NCBI RefSeq assembly: GCF_900289045.1
Contig: NZ_LT985188.1
Location: 1,798,001 to 1,862,000, forward strand
Length of the DNA: 64,000 nucleotides
Reading direction: 5' to 3'
DNA from: Micropruina glycogenica
GTDB lineage: Bacteria; Actinomycetota; Actinomycetes; Propionibacteriales; Propionibacteriaceae
This document shows positions 46,001 through 53,824 of this stretch, piece after piece; the stretch's first letter is position 1, and the number at the start of each line of letters is the position of its first letter. The notes under the pieces were generated by a model that saw nothing but the letters and a program-made list of their open reading frames with translations, did not search any database and had not been told where the DNA came from. Both the position numbers and the translations under genes were made by a program.

Positions 46001-46624
46001 CTGCCGTCCCAGCGGTTTGAGTTGCCGGCGCAGCTCGGCCAGCAGGTCGCTCAAACGATTCAGGTTGGCGCTGGTGGCCTCGAGCTTGCGCAGCGCCTTC
46101 TCTTTGCGCTTGCGGTGCTTGAGCACGCCGGCGGCCTCTTCGATGAAGCCGCGGCGAATCTCGGGGGTGGCCTGCAGAATCGAGTCGAGTTGGCCCTGGC
46201 CCACGATCACGTGCATTTCGCGGCCGATGCCCGAGTCGGACAGCAGGTCTTGCACGTCGAGCAGCCGGGCCGTGTTGCCGTTGATGGCGTACTCGGAACC
46301 GCCGGAGCGGAACATGGTGCGGCTGATCGTCACCTCGGTGTAGTCGATCGGCAGCGCGCCGTCGGTGTTGTCGATGGTCAGCGTCACTTCGGCGCGGCCC
46401 AATGGCGCCCGTCCGGACGTGCCGGCGAAGATGACGTCCTCCATCTTGCCGCCGCGCAGCGACTTGGCGCCCTGCTCGCCCATCACCCAGCTCAGCGCGT
46501 CCACCACGTTCGACTTGCCCGACCCGTTCGGGCCGACCACGCAGGTGATGCCCGGCTCGAACGCCAGCGTGGTGGCTGAGGCGAACGACTTGAACCCGCG
46601 CAGGGTGAGTGACTTCAGATGCAT
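43067..46624 (-). CDS. smc: chromosome segregation protein SMC
   Basis: The 1185-residue protein is a full-length SMC ATPase. The N-terminal head has VVGPNGSGKSNVVDALSWVM. Long coiled coils flank a hinge near residues 490-640 (around GGLLGSVAALIGV). The C-terminal head has LLSGGERSLVAVAFLVALF and YILDEVEAALDDVN. It compacts and segregates the chromosome with ScpAB, which are not in this window. It follows the GtrA-like gene by 3 bp. Confidence 0.97.
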   Translation of the reverse strand: MHLKSLTLRGFKSFASATTLAFEPGITCVVGPNGSGKSNVVDALSWVMGEQGAKSLRGGKMEDVIFAGTSGRAPLGRAEVTLTIDNTDGALPIDYTEVTISRTMFRSGGSEYAINGNTARLLDVQDLLSDSGIGREMHVIVGQGQLDSILQATPEIRRGFIEEAAGVLKHRKRKEKALRKLEATSANLNRLSDLLAELRRQLKPLGRQAEVARKAAVIQVEVRDARARLMADDYVQAGLALQSDLAAEADLLARRRSVEAALDAAREAEGQAEIATRDALPRVNAAHETWYGLAALRERVSTTMSIAGERVRNAESAGDGDRPGRDPELIEREAAEMRAAEAVLAVEVGNAEQALAAAREHRQQTEQAHEQAERTYTAQQRAIADRREGLARLTGEVNTLRSRTEAAGAEIERLAAARDDALSRAGEATHRFAVLETQLAGLTAGESGLDAAYEKASEAVEGIGASIADTRRDEQKAQTERASLAARLDGLALGLERKDASAALLAAGDSIGGLLGSVAALIGVRAGYETAVSAALGSASEAVAVAGLDVAVSAFKHLKAEDLGRAGLLLSGSSEPSEQPWPTLPTGAVWAMDVVTCEAGVRPALVRLLRKVAVVDDLSAAQTLVADVPDVTAVTREGDVLSQWFASGGSSAKPSLIEVQAAIDETESRLAAAQAELERARFALASHEAELTDAQQRAEAALARLNESDAEHAALAEELAALSQTTRSARAEAERLEASIAAAQATREQNRQGLAALESRLELASAQTGVVEADPTERDRLGDLARVARAAEMEALLALRTVEERAKALAGRADSLMRAAQAERQARERAAARREQLRREAEEARAVTTAATWLLGRVEASQELAAAERSAAEAARAQAEADLADVRRRARELAKQFEELVDHVHRDELARAEQRLRLEGLAEKALTELGLDADVLVAEYGPDQLIPVLTKADGSTLTDDDEKPEPVPFVRAEQEKRLRAAERNLGVLGKVNPLALEEFDALQERHAFLAEQLDDLRKTRTDLADIIAEVDTRVQEVFAQAYADVEVAFEQSFARLFPGGEGRLVLTEPGQWLTTGVDVEARPAGKKVKRLSLLSGGERSLVAVAFLVALFKARPSPFYILDEVEAALDDVNLGRLLQIYEELRENSQLLVITHQKRTMEIADALYGVTMRSDGVSAVISQRLRD

Positions 46625-46627
46625 GCG

Positions 46628-47197
46628 TTACCCGACCGACGCCTTCTGCCCGGCGTGTCGGTTGCGCACGTGCCTGAAGGTCCACAGCTTGTTGACCAGA
46701 AAGTTGATCGGCATGGTGATCACGATGGTGAACAGTTGCGCCCAGTACTCGCGCGATTGCAGGCCGGCGTTCTCGTGAAACCACGGCTCGGGCAGGTAGA
46801 ACGGCGAGGTGGGGTTGGTGAACCCGATCTTGATGAAGATGCCCGCCAGCGCCGCCGCGCTGCCCACGGCGAGAAACGGCAGAAACTCCTGCAGCCACGG
46901 CGCCTTCTGACCGTGCCGAAAGGTCCAGCGCCGGTTGAGTTCGAAGTTGAACAGGTTGGCGATCAAGAACGCGACGATCCACACCAGGGTGGTGAACCGA
47001 AAGTTGAACGGCGTGCCGGGAATGGTGAACAGAATGTTCTGCGCGTTGACGGTGCCGCCGTTGGCCCGGTTCATCACGATGGCAACCAGCATGTTGACCA
47101 CGACGCCGGCACCGCCGACCAGGCCGAACTTCACGAACTGCCGACCGACGTGGGCGTAGCGGCGGTAGAACGTTCCGGCTGAACTCACGAGGGGCAC
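46628..47197 (-). CDS. GtrA-family membrane protein
   Basis: The 189-residue protein has four hydrophobic segments and the GtrA pattern: FVKFGLVGGAGVVVNMLVAI, LIANLFNFELNRRWTFRHG and FLVNKLWTFRH. GtrA-like proteins are thought to flip lipid-linked sugars for cell-surface glycans. It lies 1 bp after mutM and 3 bp before smc. GTG 47188 is an alternative start with a better ribosome site. No glycosyltransferase partner is nearby. Confidence 0.87.
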   Translation of the reverse strand: MPLVSSAGTFYRRYAHVGRQFVKFGLVGGAGVVVNMLVAIVMNRANGGTVNAQNILFTIPGTPFNFRFTTLVWIVAFLIANLFNFELNRRWTFRHGQKAPWLQEFLPFLAVGSAAALAGIFIKIGFTNPTSPFYLPEPWFHENAGLQSREYWAQLFTIVITMPINFLVNKLWTFRHVRNRHAGQKASVG

Positions 47198-47198
47198 C

Positions 47199-48059
47199 CT
47201 ATCGGGCGTGGCCCACCGGACGACGCTGGCACGTCGGGCAGCGATACGACGAGCGGTTCATGAACGGTTCGCGCACGATCGCGCGGTCGCAGCGCAGGCA
47301 CGCCCGGCCCTCGCGGCCGTACACGGCCAGCGACCGCTCAAAGTAGCCGGAGGAGCCGTTCACGTTGACGTACAGGGCGTCGAAGCTCGTGCCGCCCTGG
47401 TCGAGCGCTTCGGCCATCACCGCCTTCGCCGCCTGCACCAGCTCGCGCACCTTGGCCGCGCTCAGGGTGTTGGCCGCGCGGTCGTAGTGCAGCCGGGCCC
47501 GCCACAGCGCCTCGTCGGCGTAGATGTTGCCGATGCCCGAGATCACGGTCTGGTCGAGCAGAACCCGCTTGATGCCCGAGCGTTTCGAACGGATCTTCTT
47601 CACCGCAGCGGTGAGGTCGAACAGCGGGTCGAACAGGTCGCGGCCGATGTGTTCCAGTTGTGCGGGCAGTTCGGCGCCGCCGTAGCTCAACGAGAGCCCC
47701 CCGAACATGCGCTGGTCGACAAAGCGCAGTTGGTTGGACGATCCCACGGGCACCAGATCGAACAGCACCCGGGTGTTGGGCAGCAGCGGGTCGCCGGCAG
47801 CGTCCAGCCGAAACTGGCCGCTCATGCCCAGGTGGGCCAGCAGCGCGTCGCCGTCGGTGAACGGCAGCCACAGGTACTTGCCGCGCCGCCTGGGCTCGGC
47901 GAAGGTGCGTCCGGCCAGGGTGAACGCGAAGTCGTCGGGCCCGGGCAGGTGGTTGCGTACCGGGCGCGGGTGCAGCACGGTGACCCGCTCGATGGTGCGC
48001 CCGGTCACGATCGACGACAGGCCCCGCCGCACGGTTTCGACCTCGGGCAGTTCAGGCAC
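47199..48059 (-). CDS. mutM: formamidopyrimidine-DNA glycosylase
   Basis: The 286-residue repair enzyme excises 8-oxoguanine and formamidopyrimidines. The N-terminal PELPEVETVRRGL supplies the catalytic Pro and Glu; the lysine is in RRRGKYLWLPF. The H2TH region includes ISGIGNIYADEALW. The zinc finger is CLRCDRAIVREPFMNRSSYRCPTCQ in shape, with four cysteines. GTG 48059 gives the mature start. It is grouped with gtrA and smc. Confidence 0.95.
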   Translation of the reverse strand: MPELPEVETVRRGLSSIVTGRTIERVTVLHPRPVRNHLPGPDDFAFTLAGRTFAEPRRRGKYLWLPFTDGDALLAHLGMSGQFRLDAAGDPLLPNTRVLFDLVPVGSSNQLRFVDQRMFGGLSLSYGGAELPAQLEHIGRDLFDPLFDLTAAVKKIRSKRSGIKRVLLDQTVISGIGNIYADEALWRARLHYDRAANTLSAAKVRELVQAAKAVMAEALDQGGTSFDALYVNVNGSSGYFERSLAVYGREGRACLRCDRAIVREPFMNRSSYRCPTCQRRPVGHAR

Positions 48060-48120
48060 ACAGCGATTGTGCCAGCGCGTCGTTTTGAGCCGTCGGCGCG
48101 CGCCGGCCCGAACGATCGAT

Positions 48121-48150
48121 TTGTCACCACCGCCGCCCAACCGGCACAAT
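48121..48150 (+). promoter_or_regulatory. terC promoter
   Basis: A -35 TTGTCA (48121-48126) and a -10 CACAAT (48145-48150) are 18 bp apart. The predicted start is at about 48156-48158, exactly at the 5' edge of the riboswitch. It lies in the region divergent from mutM. Confidence 0.6.
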
Positions 48151-48153
48151 TGC

Positions 48154-48247
48154 TTTCCGAGGGGAGTACTTCTCGTTCCATTCCGGTCAATCCGGCGCCG
48201 TCGGCGCCTCGGGGTGGAAGGCGTCAGCCAAGGAGACCTCAAAGGCC
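48154..48247 (+). promoter_or_regulatory. yybP-ykoY (Mn2+-sensing) riboswitch upstream of terC
   Basis: The 5' segment CCGAGGGGAGTAC and the 3' segment GCCAAGGAGACCTC match the conserved ends of the yybP-ykoY aptamer. GAGG pairs with CCTC as P1. A GC-rich stem and a GGTCAA/GGCGTCAG pair of internal segments lie between. This motif binds Mn2+ and commonly precedes TerC/MntP/YoaB-type genes. The 22-base gap to the ATG suggests translational control. Recognition is by conserved sequence, not by covariance scoring. Confidence 0.82.
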
Positions 48248-48268
48248 TAGCTACGAGGATTGTCGTTC

Positions 48269-49255
48269 ATGCCCCTTGACTCCATCGGTACCCCCCTGCT
48301 CTGGGGCGTCACACTGGCCATCGTTCTGGCCCTGTTCGTGCTCGACTTCATCGTCACCCGCCGCCCCCACGAGGTGCGCATGAAAGAGGCGTTGGGGTGG
48401 TCGGTGTTCTACATCGCTCTTCCGGTCGCCTTCGGCGTTTGGGTGTGGACGGCGCACGGCAGCCAGATCGGCCTGGAGTACTACACCGGGTACCTGGTCG
48501 AGAAGACGCTCTCGGTCGACAACCTGTTCGTGTTCATGTTGCTGCTGAGCGCCTTCGCCGTGCCGAAGGAGTTGCAGCAGCGGGTGCTGCTGTTCGGAGT
48601 GGCCGGAGCGCTGGTGCTGCGCGGGATCTTCATCGCGCTCGGCGCTCAACTGATCGCGAACTTCTCGTGGGCGTTTCTGCTGTTCGGCGGCATTCTGCTC
48701 GCCACGGCGGTGAAGATGCTCGTCGACGCCGTCAAGGGTGCCGACCACGAGGTGCACGTCGCCGACCTGCGGTCGGTGAAGCTGGCGCGTCGGTTCTTTC
48801 CGGTGACCGACGACTACCGCGGCACCCGCATGGCCGTGCGCGAAGCCGGACGCCTGTCACTCACCCCCCTGTTCCTGGTGGTGCTGGCGATTCTGGCCGC
48901 CGACATCGTGTTCGCCGTCGACTCGGTTCCTGCCGTGTACGGCATCACCGGTGACCCGTTCCTGGTGTTCGCCACCAACGCGTTCGCGCTGCTGGGCCTG
49001 CGCGCCCTGTACTTCGTGCTCCAGGGCGCGCTGGCGTCGCTGGTGCACCTGGGCTACGGACTGGCCGCCATTTTGGGCTTCATCGGCGGCAAGCTGGTGC
49101 TGCACTGGGCGCACACCGTCTGGCCGGCGGTGCCCGAGGTGCCGACGCTGGCGTCGTTGGGCGTCATCGTCACCATTTTGGTGATCCTTGTCTGCACCAG
49201 CCTGTGGGCCACCCGCGACGAACGAAAGGCAGCCCGGGTCAGCGCAGATCGGTGA
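48269..49255 (+). CDS. TerC-family membrane protein
   Basis: The 328-residue protein has about nine hydrophobic segments and the TerC signatures YLVEKTLSVDNLFVFMLLLS and LAADIVFAVDSVPAVYGI, whose acidic residues are suited to metal transport. Members have been linked to Mn2+ export and tellurite resistance. ATG 48269 is preferred to TTG 48260. The preceding riboswitch implies expression in response to Mn2+. Its end overlaps the convergent FAD oxidoreductase gene by 17 bp. Confidence 0.93.
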   Translation: MPLDSIGTPLLWGVTLAIVLALFVLDFIVTRRPHEVRMKEALGWSVFYIALPVAFGVWVWTAHGSQIGLEYYTGYLVEKTLSVDNLFVFMLLLSAFAVPKELQQRVLLFGVAGALVLRGIFIALGAQLIANFSWAFLLFGGILLATAVKMLVDAVKGADHEVHVADLRSVKLARRFFPVTDDYRGTRMAVREAGRLSLTPLFLVVLAILAADIVFAVDSVPAVYGITGDPFLVFATNAFALLGLRALYFVLQGALASLVHLGYGLAAILGFIGGKLVLHWAHTVWPAVPEVPTLASLGVIVTILVILVCTSLWATRDERKAARVSADR

Positions 49256-50402
49256 GTTCGTCGGGGTTGACCGACGTGCCGATCATGGCCCGGAGGGTGT
49301 CGTTGACGTCCCAGATGCCCACGTTTATGCCGGCCGTCACGGTGCGTCCGTCCGCCCCGCCCAACCAGTAGGCGATGCACTCGTTACCGTCCAGGTCGCC
49401 ACGAATCTCGACGGTGTCGGACGGCGACCCGTGCCCCACGTACTCCATCGAGAACTCGAACTGGTCGGTGAAGAAGTACGGCTGCCAGTCGTAGGTCACG
49501 TCGTGGCCCAGCATGGCGCGGGCGGCGAGCTTGCCCTGCCGAATGGCGTTGTCCCAGTGTTCGACGCGCAACGGGCCGAGCGCCGTGTTCAGCCCCAGCG
49601 CCAGGTCACCCGCCGCCCACACGTGCGGGTCGGACGTGCGCAGCGAGCTGTCGGTGATCACGCCCTCACCGACCGCGAGCCCCGCCGCCTCGGCCAGGGT
49701 CGTGGACGGCGCCACGCCGATCGCCGCTAGCACCACGTCGGCGGCCAGCGGGCCGTCGCTGGTCTCGACGCCGGTCGCGGTGATCTCGGTCACCGTCGTC
49801 GAGGTGCGAACGTCGACGCCGTGGGCACGCTGCAGGGCGACCAGGTGATCAGACAGTTGCCGGCCCAGTACGTCGGCCAGCGGCGCCTCGCCGCGCACCA
49901 GCACGGTGACATCGGCGCCGTTCTGCCGGGCGGAGGCCGCGACCTCGAGGGCGATCCAGCCGCCGCCGATGATCACCAGCCGTGCGCCGCCGGCCACCTG
50001 TGCGTGCAGCACCTGTTCGTCGCCGCGCGTGCGCAGCACCAGGGCCCGCTGCGCACCCGGAATCTCGAGCCGACAGGGCTCGGCGCCGGTGGTGAGCAAC
50101 AGCTTGTCGTAGTGCAGCTCGGTGCCGTCGGCAAGGATGACGGTGCGGCCGCCCAGGTCGAGCCCGGTCGCGGGCTGACCGGTGATCACGCGGGTGTCGC
50201 GTTCTGCGTACCACTGCGCGTCGTGCAGCACCTCGAACTCGGCCGTGCCCTGCAGCACGTCCTTGCTCAGCGGCGGCCTCTCGTACGGCAGCAGTGGCTC
50301 TGCTGCGACCAGGGTGAGCGGCCCGGTGAAACCCTCGTCGCGCAGGGTTTCGACGGCGTTCGCGGCGGCGAGGCCGCCGCCGATGATCACGATGCTGTCC
50401 AT
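49239..50402 (-). CDS. FAD-dependent ferredoxin/rubredoxin reductase-like oxidoreductase
   Basis: The 387-residue flavoprotein has an FAD motif MDSIVIIGGGLAAANAVETL, an NAD(P)H motif LVIIGGGWIALEVAASARQN, and DPHVWAAGDLA near the C-terminus. It belongs to the class that reduces ferredoxins or rubredoxins of oxygenase systems. No ferredoxin or P450 gene is adjacent, so its partner is unknown. ATG 50402 is used. Confidence 0.9.
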   Translation of the reverse strand: MDSIVIIGGGLAAANAVETLRDEGFTGPLTLVAAEPLLPYERPPLSKDVLQGTAEFEVLHDAQWYAERDTRVITGQPATGLDLGGRTVILADGTELHYDKLLLTTGAEPCRLEIPGAQRALVLRTRGDEQVLHAQVAGGARLVIIGGGWIALEVAASARQNGADVTVLVRGEAPLADVLGRQLSDHLVALQRAHGVDVRTSTTVTEITATGVETSDGPLAADVVLAAIGVAPSTTLAEAAGLAVGEGVITDSSLRTSDPHVWAAGDLALGLNTALGPLRVEHWDNAIRQGKLAARAMLGHDVTYDWQPYFFTDQFEFSMEYVGHGSPSDTVEIRGDLDGNECIAYWLGGADGRTVTAGINVGIWDVNDTLRAMIGTSVNPDELTDLR

Positions 50403-50561
50403 CGCCCCATCCTGGCCCGTCGGCGGCGTCGACGACACCCCGCTTCGGGTGTTCAGCCGTGCAGCTCGCCCGGTGGGCAATTGGGACGGTTCCGATTACC
50501 CACCAAAGTCTGTCCGTGCTCGCCGGGCCACCAAGCCGGCGCAACCCGCGTCCTGACGGCC

Positions 50562-51239
50562 TCAGGCGCTGAGCGCCTCGAACGCCGCCTTGGCGGCACC
50601 CTGTTCGGCCTGCTTCTTGCTGCGCCCGCCCGCGGCGGCGAACACCTGATCGCCCACCAGCGCGACCGCCTCGAACTGTTTGGCGTGGTCGGGGCCCGAT
50701 TCGGTGACGGCGTAGGTGGGGGCGCCCACCTCAAGGGTGGCGCAGAGTTCTTGCAGCGACGTCTTCCAGTCGAGACCGGCACCCAGCCCGTCGGCGGTTT
50801 CGACCAGTTCGTCGAACAGGGTGTGCACGAAGGCGTCGGCCGCGTCACGTCCGGCCGAAAGAAACAGGGCGCCGAGCAGGGCCTCGAACGCGTCGGCCAG
50901 AATCGAGGACTTGTCGGCGCCGCCGCTGGCCAGTTCGCCCTTGCCGAGCTTCAGCAGGGGGCCGACCTCGAGCCCGCGGGCCACATCGGCCAGGGCGTTG
51001 GCGTTCACCACCGCGGCCCGCAACTTTGCGAGCCGTCCTTCGGGGTGGTCGGGGAAGCGCCGGTACAGGTGGTCGGTGATCACCAGGCCCAGTACGGCGT
51101 CACCGAGAAACTCGAGGCGCTCGTTGTGCGGAATCGCCCCGTGCTCGTAGCTGTAGCTGCGGTGCACCAGGGCAAGCTCGAAAAGCTGGGGATCGATGGT
51201 GATCCCCAGCTCGTCGAGTTGGTCATGAATGCGGCTCAT
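50562..51239 (-). CDS. rnc: ribonuclease III
   Basis: The 225-residue enzyme cleaves double-stranded RNA in rRNA processing. The signature [14 protein letters not shown] is near residue 38 and the catalytic Glu lies in [16 protein letters not shown] double-stranded RNA-binding domain closes the protein ([31 protein letters not shown] in outline). ATG 51239 lies 11 bp after rpmF. mutM, often next, is displaced by terC and the FAD oxidoreductase gene. Confidence 0.95.
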   Translation of the reverse strand: MSRIHDQLDELGITIDPQLFELALVHRSYSYEHGAIPHNERLEFLGDAVLGLVITDHLYRRFPDHPEGRLAKLRAAVVNANALADVARGLEVGPLLKLGKGELASGGADKSSILADAFEALLGALFLSAGRDAADAFVHTLFDELVETADGLGAGLDWKTSLQELCATLEVGAPTYAVTESGPDHAKQFEAVALVGDQVFAAAGGRSKKQAEQGAAKAAFEALSA

Positions 51240-51250
51240 GGCCGCCGGTG

Positions 51251-51442
51251 TCAGGGTTCGAGAATCTGACGCCGTGCGGCGCGGGGGCCGTACTGGCCGC
51301 ACGCGGGGCACGCGGTGTGCGGCAGGTGCTTCTCGCGGCACGCGGGGTTGGCGCAGGTGACCAGGGTGGGCACGGACGCCTTCCACTGGGAACGGCGGTG
51401 CCGGGTGTTGCTCCGAGATATCTTCCGCTTGGGGACGGCCAC
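51251..51442 (-). CDS. rpmF: 50S ribosomal protein L32
   Basis: The 63-residue protein begins [20 protein letters not shown] and carries a zinc-binding CxxxxC...CPAC pattern ([20 protein letters not shown] in outline). The GTG start has an AAGGAG site. It lies between yceD and rnc, the standard order. Confidence 0.95.
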   Translation of the reverse strand: MAVPKRKISRSNTRHRRSQWKASVPTLVTCANPACREKHLPHTACPACGQYGPRAARRQILEP

Positions 51443-51470
51443 GGCTCACTCCTTGTTTCTCGGCCTGGGC

Positions 51471-52031
51471 TCAGGCCTCGTCAGCTTCTTCGTCAGCAGC
51501 CGTCCACCCCGTCAGGTCGGCCCAGCGCGGGTCGATCTTCTCGCCGTGCGAGTGGTCGGGATCTGCGTTGAGGTCAGCCCCGCAGTCGGGGCACAACCCT
51601 GCGCAATCCGGCCGGCACAGTGGTGTGTACGGCAGGTCGAGCACCACCGTGTCGCGCAGCAGCGGCTCGAGATCGAGCAGCTCGCCGTCGAGGCGGCTGG
51701 CCTCTTCGTCGTCGGGTTCCTTGTCGGGGTAGAGGTACAGCTCCTGAAGGTCGACCTCCTCGTTCGAGGCGATCGGTGTCAGGCACCGTGCGCACTGCCC
51801 CGCCAACGTAACCTCGGCGGTTCCGGTGACCAGCACCCCCTCCACCACCGACTCGAGCCGAAGGTCGAGATCGACGGGGGAACCGGGTGGCACTCCGATC
51901 ACGTCTGTGCCGATGCCGTCCGGCGCCTCGGCGATCCGTTGGATCGTCTTCATGGCACCGACCCTTCGCCCCAACTCATGGGTGTCGAGAACGAGACCGG
52001 AGCGAGGATCTGGATGGCGATACATAGTCAT
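51471..52031 (-). CDS. yceD: DUF177/YceD-family protein
   Basis: The 186-residue protein contains the DUF177 metal-binding pattern: GQCARCLTPI, then LCRPDCAGLCPDCGADLN with clustered cysteines. The family is linked to 23S rRNA/large-subunit metabolism and encoded next to rpmF. ATG 52031 lies about 6 bases after the predicted transcript start; ATG 52025 is the alternative. A rearranged insertion sequence begins 50 bp upstream. Confidence 0.9.
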   Translation of the reverse strand: MTMYRHPDPRSGLVLDTHELGRRVGAMKTIQRIAEAPDGIGTDVIGVPPGSPVDLDLRLESVVEGVLVTGTAEVTLAGQCARCLTPIASNEEVDLQELYLYPDKEPDDEEASRLDGELLDLEPLLRDTVVLDLPYTPLCRPDCAGLCPDCGADLNADPDHSHGEKIDPRWADLTGWTAADEEADEA

Positions 52032-52043
52032 GACCGAAGGGAC

Positions 52044-52073
52044 ACTTTACCGACCTCGCCGCGTTGGCGCCAA
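52044..52073 (-). promoter_or_regulatory. yceD-rpmF-rnc promoter
   Basis: Reading the minus strand, -35 TTGGCG (52068-52073) and -10 TAAAGT (52044-52049) are 18 bp apart. The predicted start at about 52037 gives a near-leaderless yceD mRNA. The rearranged insertion sequence begins 9 bp beyond the -35, so the promoter was spared. Confidence 0.55.
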
Positions 52074-52081
52074 TCGCCGAG

Positions 52082-52660
52082 TTGACTCGTGCTGAATGCC
52101 CGCGTGGGTGGGGTCGTTGACTCATCTGAGAATGCCCGCGTGGGTCAGGCTGCGGGGATGGGGCTGACGATGAGGCAACGGAAGGCTGTGCTGGCGAGCC
52201 TGCGTGGCCGGTTCACGTCCACACCGGCGACCGCTGCCCGGATCATCTTGCGGGCATGGTCTCGATGCCAGCCGTTGACCGCGACCAGATTGATCCAAAA
52301 TGGTCGACTTCTCAGCCTTGGTCGCCTTCGGCCACGCCTTGACCTGGCGGCGAAAGTCACCAAGACCTACGACACCGCCACCACCCCGGCCGGCCGGCTG
52401 CTCCGTGACCACCCCACCGTCCTCGACGACCAGGACCGGCGACACCTTGACAGTCGCATCACCCAGGCCAACCCGGCCCAACTACGCCGAGACATCGACC
52501 TCATCCAACGCAACCTGCTCGAACTCGCCCGCCGCCGCGGCACCATCCTCAAAGCAGCCAAACGCAACCACGTCTACCTATCCCGAACAAAAATGACGCG
52601 GGCAAAACGAAATGAGTCAACGACCCAACCCAAGCGGGCATCTTGACATGAGTCCACAGG
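52082..52660 (+). mobile_element. rearranged, non-functional insertion sequence copy (579 bp)
   Basis: Bases 52082-52200 equal 57847-57965 of the intact copy. Bases 52201-52348 equal the reverse complement of 57963-58109, with one extra T near 52290. Bases 52350-52660 equal 58907-59217. So about 147 bp has been inverted and about 800 bp, including the DDE catalytic region, is lost. Both ends are retained, so the element could be moved in trans. The flanks ATCGCCGAG and ATCGCGGGG resemble each other at 7 of 9 positions. The frame 52089-52646 across it is not a functional transposase. Confidence 0.9.
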
Positions 52661-52674
52661 ATCGCGGGGGTGCG

Positions 52675-53157
52675 TCAGCCTTCGTGGTCGGTGCGTTTGT
52701 TCTCGATGCGCTCGGCGACCAGCGCGGGCACGAACGCACTGACGTCACCGCCCAGGGTGGCGACTTCGCGCACCATCGTGGACGACAGCGTGCCCCACTG
52801 CGCCGACGCGGGCAGCAGCACGGTTTCGAGACCGGTCAGCGAGTGGTTGATGTGCGCCATCTGCAACTCGAAGTCGAAATCGGACGCGAACCGCAGCCCC
52901 TTCACCACGTACCCCGCGTCACGCTCGCGGCAGAAGTCGACCAGCAGGCCGCTCAGCACCTCCACCTGTACGCCGGGTATGTCGGCCACGGCGGCGCGGG
53001 CCAGTTCGACCCGCTCGTCGGTGTCGAACAGGTACTTCTTGGCCGAGTTTCGCCCGACGGCGACGATCACCTCGCCGAACAGCGTGGCGGCGCGGTTGAT
53101 CACGTCGAGATGCCCGTGCGTGATCGGGTCGAACGACCCTGGGCACACGGCTCTCAT
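52675..53157 (-). CDS. coaD: phosphopantetheine adenylyltransferase
   Basis: The 160-residue enzyme transfers AMP to 4'-phosphopantetheine in coenzyme A synthesis. It starts MRAVCPGSFDPITHGHLDVI with the TxGH nucleotidyl-transfer motif, and has VVKGLRFASDFDFELQMAHI and the ISSTxVRE-like TLSSTMVREVA. It overlaps rsmD by 4 bp. The rearranged insertion sequence lies 15 bp after its stop. Confidence 0.96.
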   Translation of the reverse strand: MRAVCPGSFDPITHGHLDVINRAATLFGEVIVAVGRNSAKKYLFDTDERVELARAAVADIPGVQVEVLSGLLVDFCRERDAGYVVKGLRFASDFDFELQMAHINHSLTGLETVLLPASAQWGTLSSTMVREVATLGGDVSAFVPALVAERIENKRTDHEG

Positions 53158-53732
53158 GCCTCCCCTTCCGTCGCGAAGTACAACGTCGTCTCACCGTAGC
53201 GACGTTGCCAACGATCACCCAACCGATCGGGCCAGGCGAACTCTCCCCCGCGCCGTGCCCGTTCGACCACGACGATGCCGCCGGGCACCAGCCACCCCTG
53301 TGCCAGCCGGTCGACCACCGACGATACGGTCTGCCCCGGCACCGCGTACGGTGGGTCGAGCCAGCACAGCTCGAACTGCTGCGGCTCGCCGCCCAGGTAC
53401 TTCTCGACGGTGACGGGTACGACCCGCACGCCCAACTTCGTCTCGGCCGCGTTGCGGCGAATGACCTCCGCCGCGCGGCGGTCGCTCTCGACGGCCACCA
53501 CGGGCGCGGCCCCACGGCTGGCCGCCTCGAGCGCCACCGCGCCCGAACCGGCATACAGGTCGAGAAAGCCGTGGCCGCTCAGCATGATGGCCGGATCGCC
53601 GACTCGACCCAGTTCGGACGCCAGCACGCCGAAGGCGGCCTCACGCACCCGGTCTGAGGTCGGACGGGTCGCGTCACCCGCCGGCGTGTGCAACCGATGA
53701 CCCTTGCGGCTACCGGCGATGATGCGCGACAT
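53154..53732 (-). CDS. rsmD: 16S rRNA (guanine966-N2)-methyltransferase RsmD
   Basis: The 192-residue methyltransferase starts MSRIIAGSRKGHRLHTPAGD, with TRPTSDRVREAAFGVL, the SAM-binding FLDLYAGSGAVALEAASRGA and the catalytic LDPPYAVP. It is coupled to coaD, the usual arrangement. Confidence 0.95.
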   Translation of the reverse strand: MSRIIAGSRKGHRLHTPAGDATRPTSDRVREAAFGVLASELGRVGDPAIMLSGHGFLDLYAGSGAVALEAASRGAAPVVAVESDRRAAEVIRRNAAETKLGVRVVPVTVEKYLGGEPQQFELCWLDPPYAVPGQTVSSVVDRLAQGWLVPGGIVVVERARRGGEFAWPDRLGDRWQRRYGETTLYFATEGEA

Positions 53733-53824
53733 GAGTGGATGCTAGTGGTGCGTCGCCCACCTGCCCGCGGGTCTGCCTGCCAAAACCGCCTGCGGCCCGC
53801 GAGCCTGAGGGCCACAATGACCCC

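Noticed and set aside
43607-46579. Very long plus-strand open frame (about 990 codons) opposite smc
   Set aside because: Its composition (Arg, Gly, His, Leu-rich) is the usual antisense shadow of a high-GC gene, and smc is complete and unmistakable on the other strand.
52089-52646. 185-codon open frame inside the rearranged IS copy
   Set aside because: It joins terminal-repeat sequence, an inverted segment and the transposase tail, without the catalytic DDE residues, so it is not a gene.
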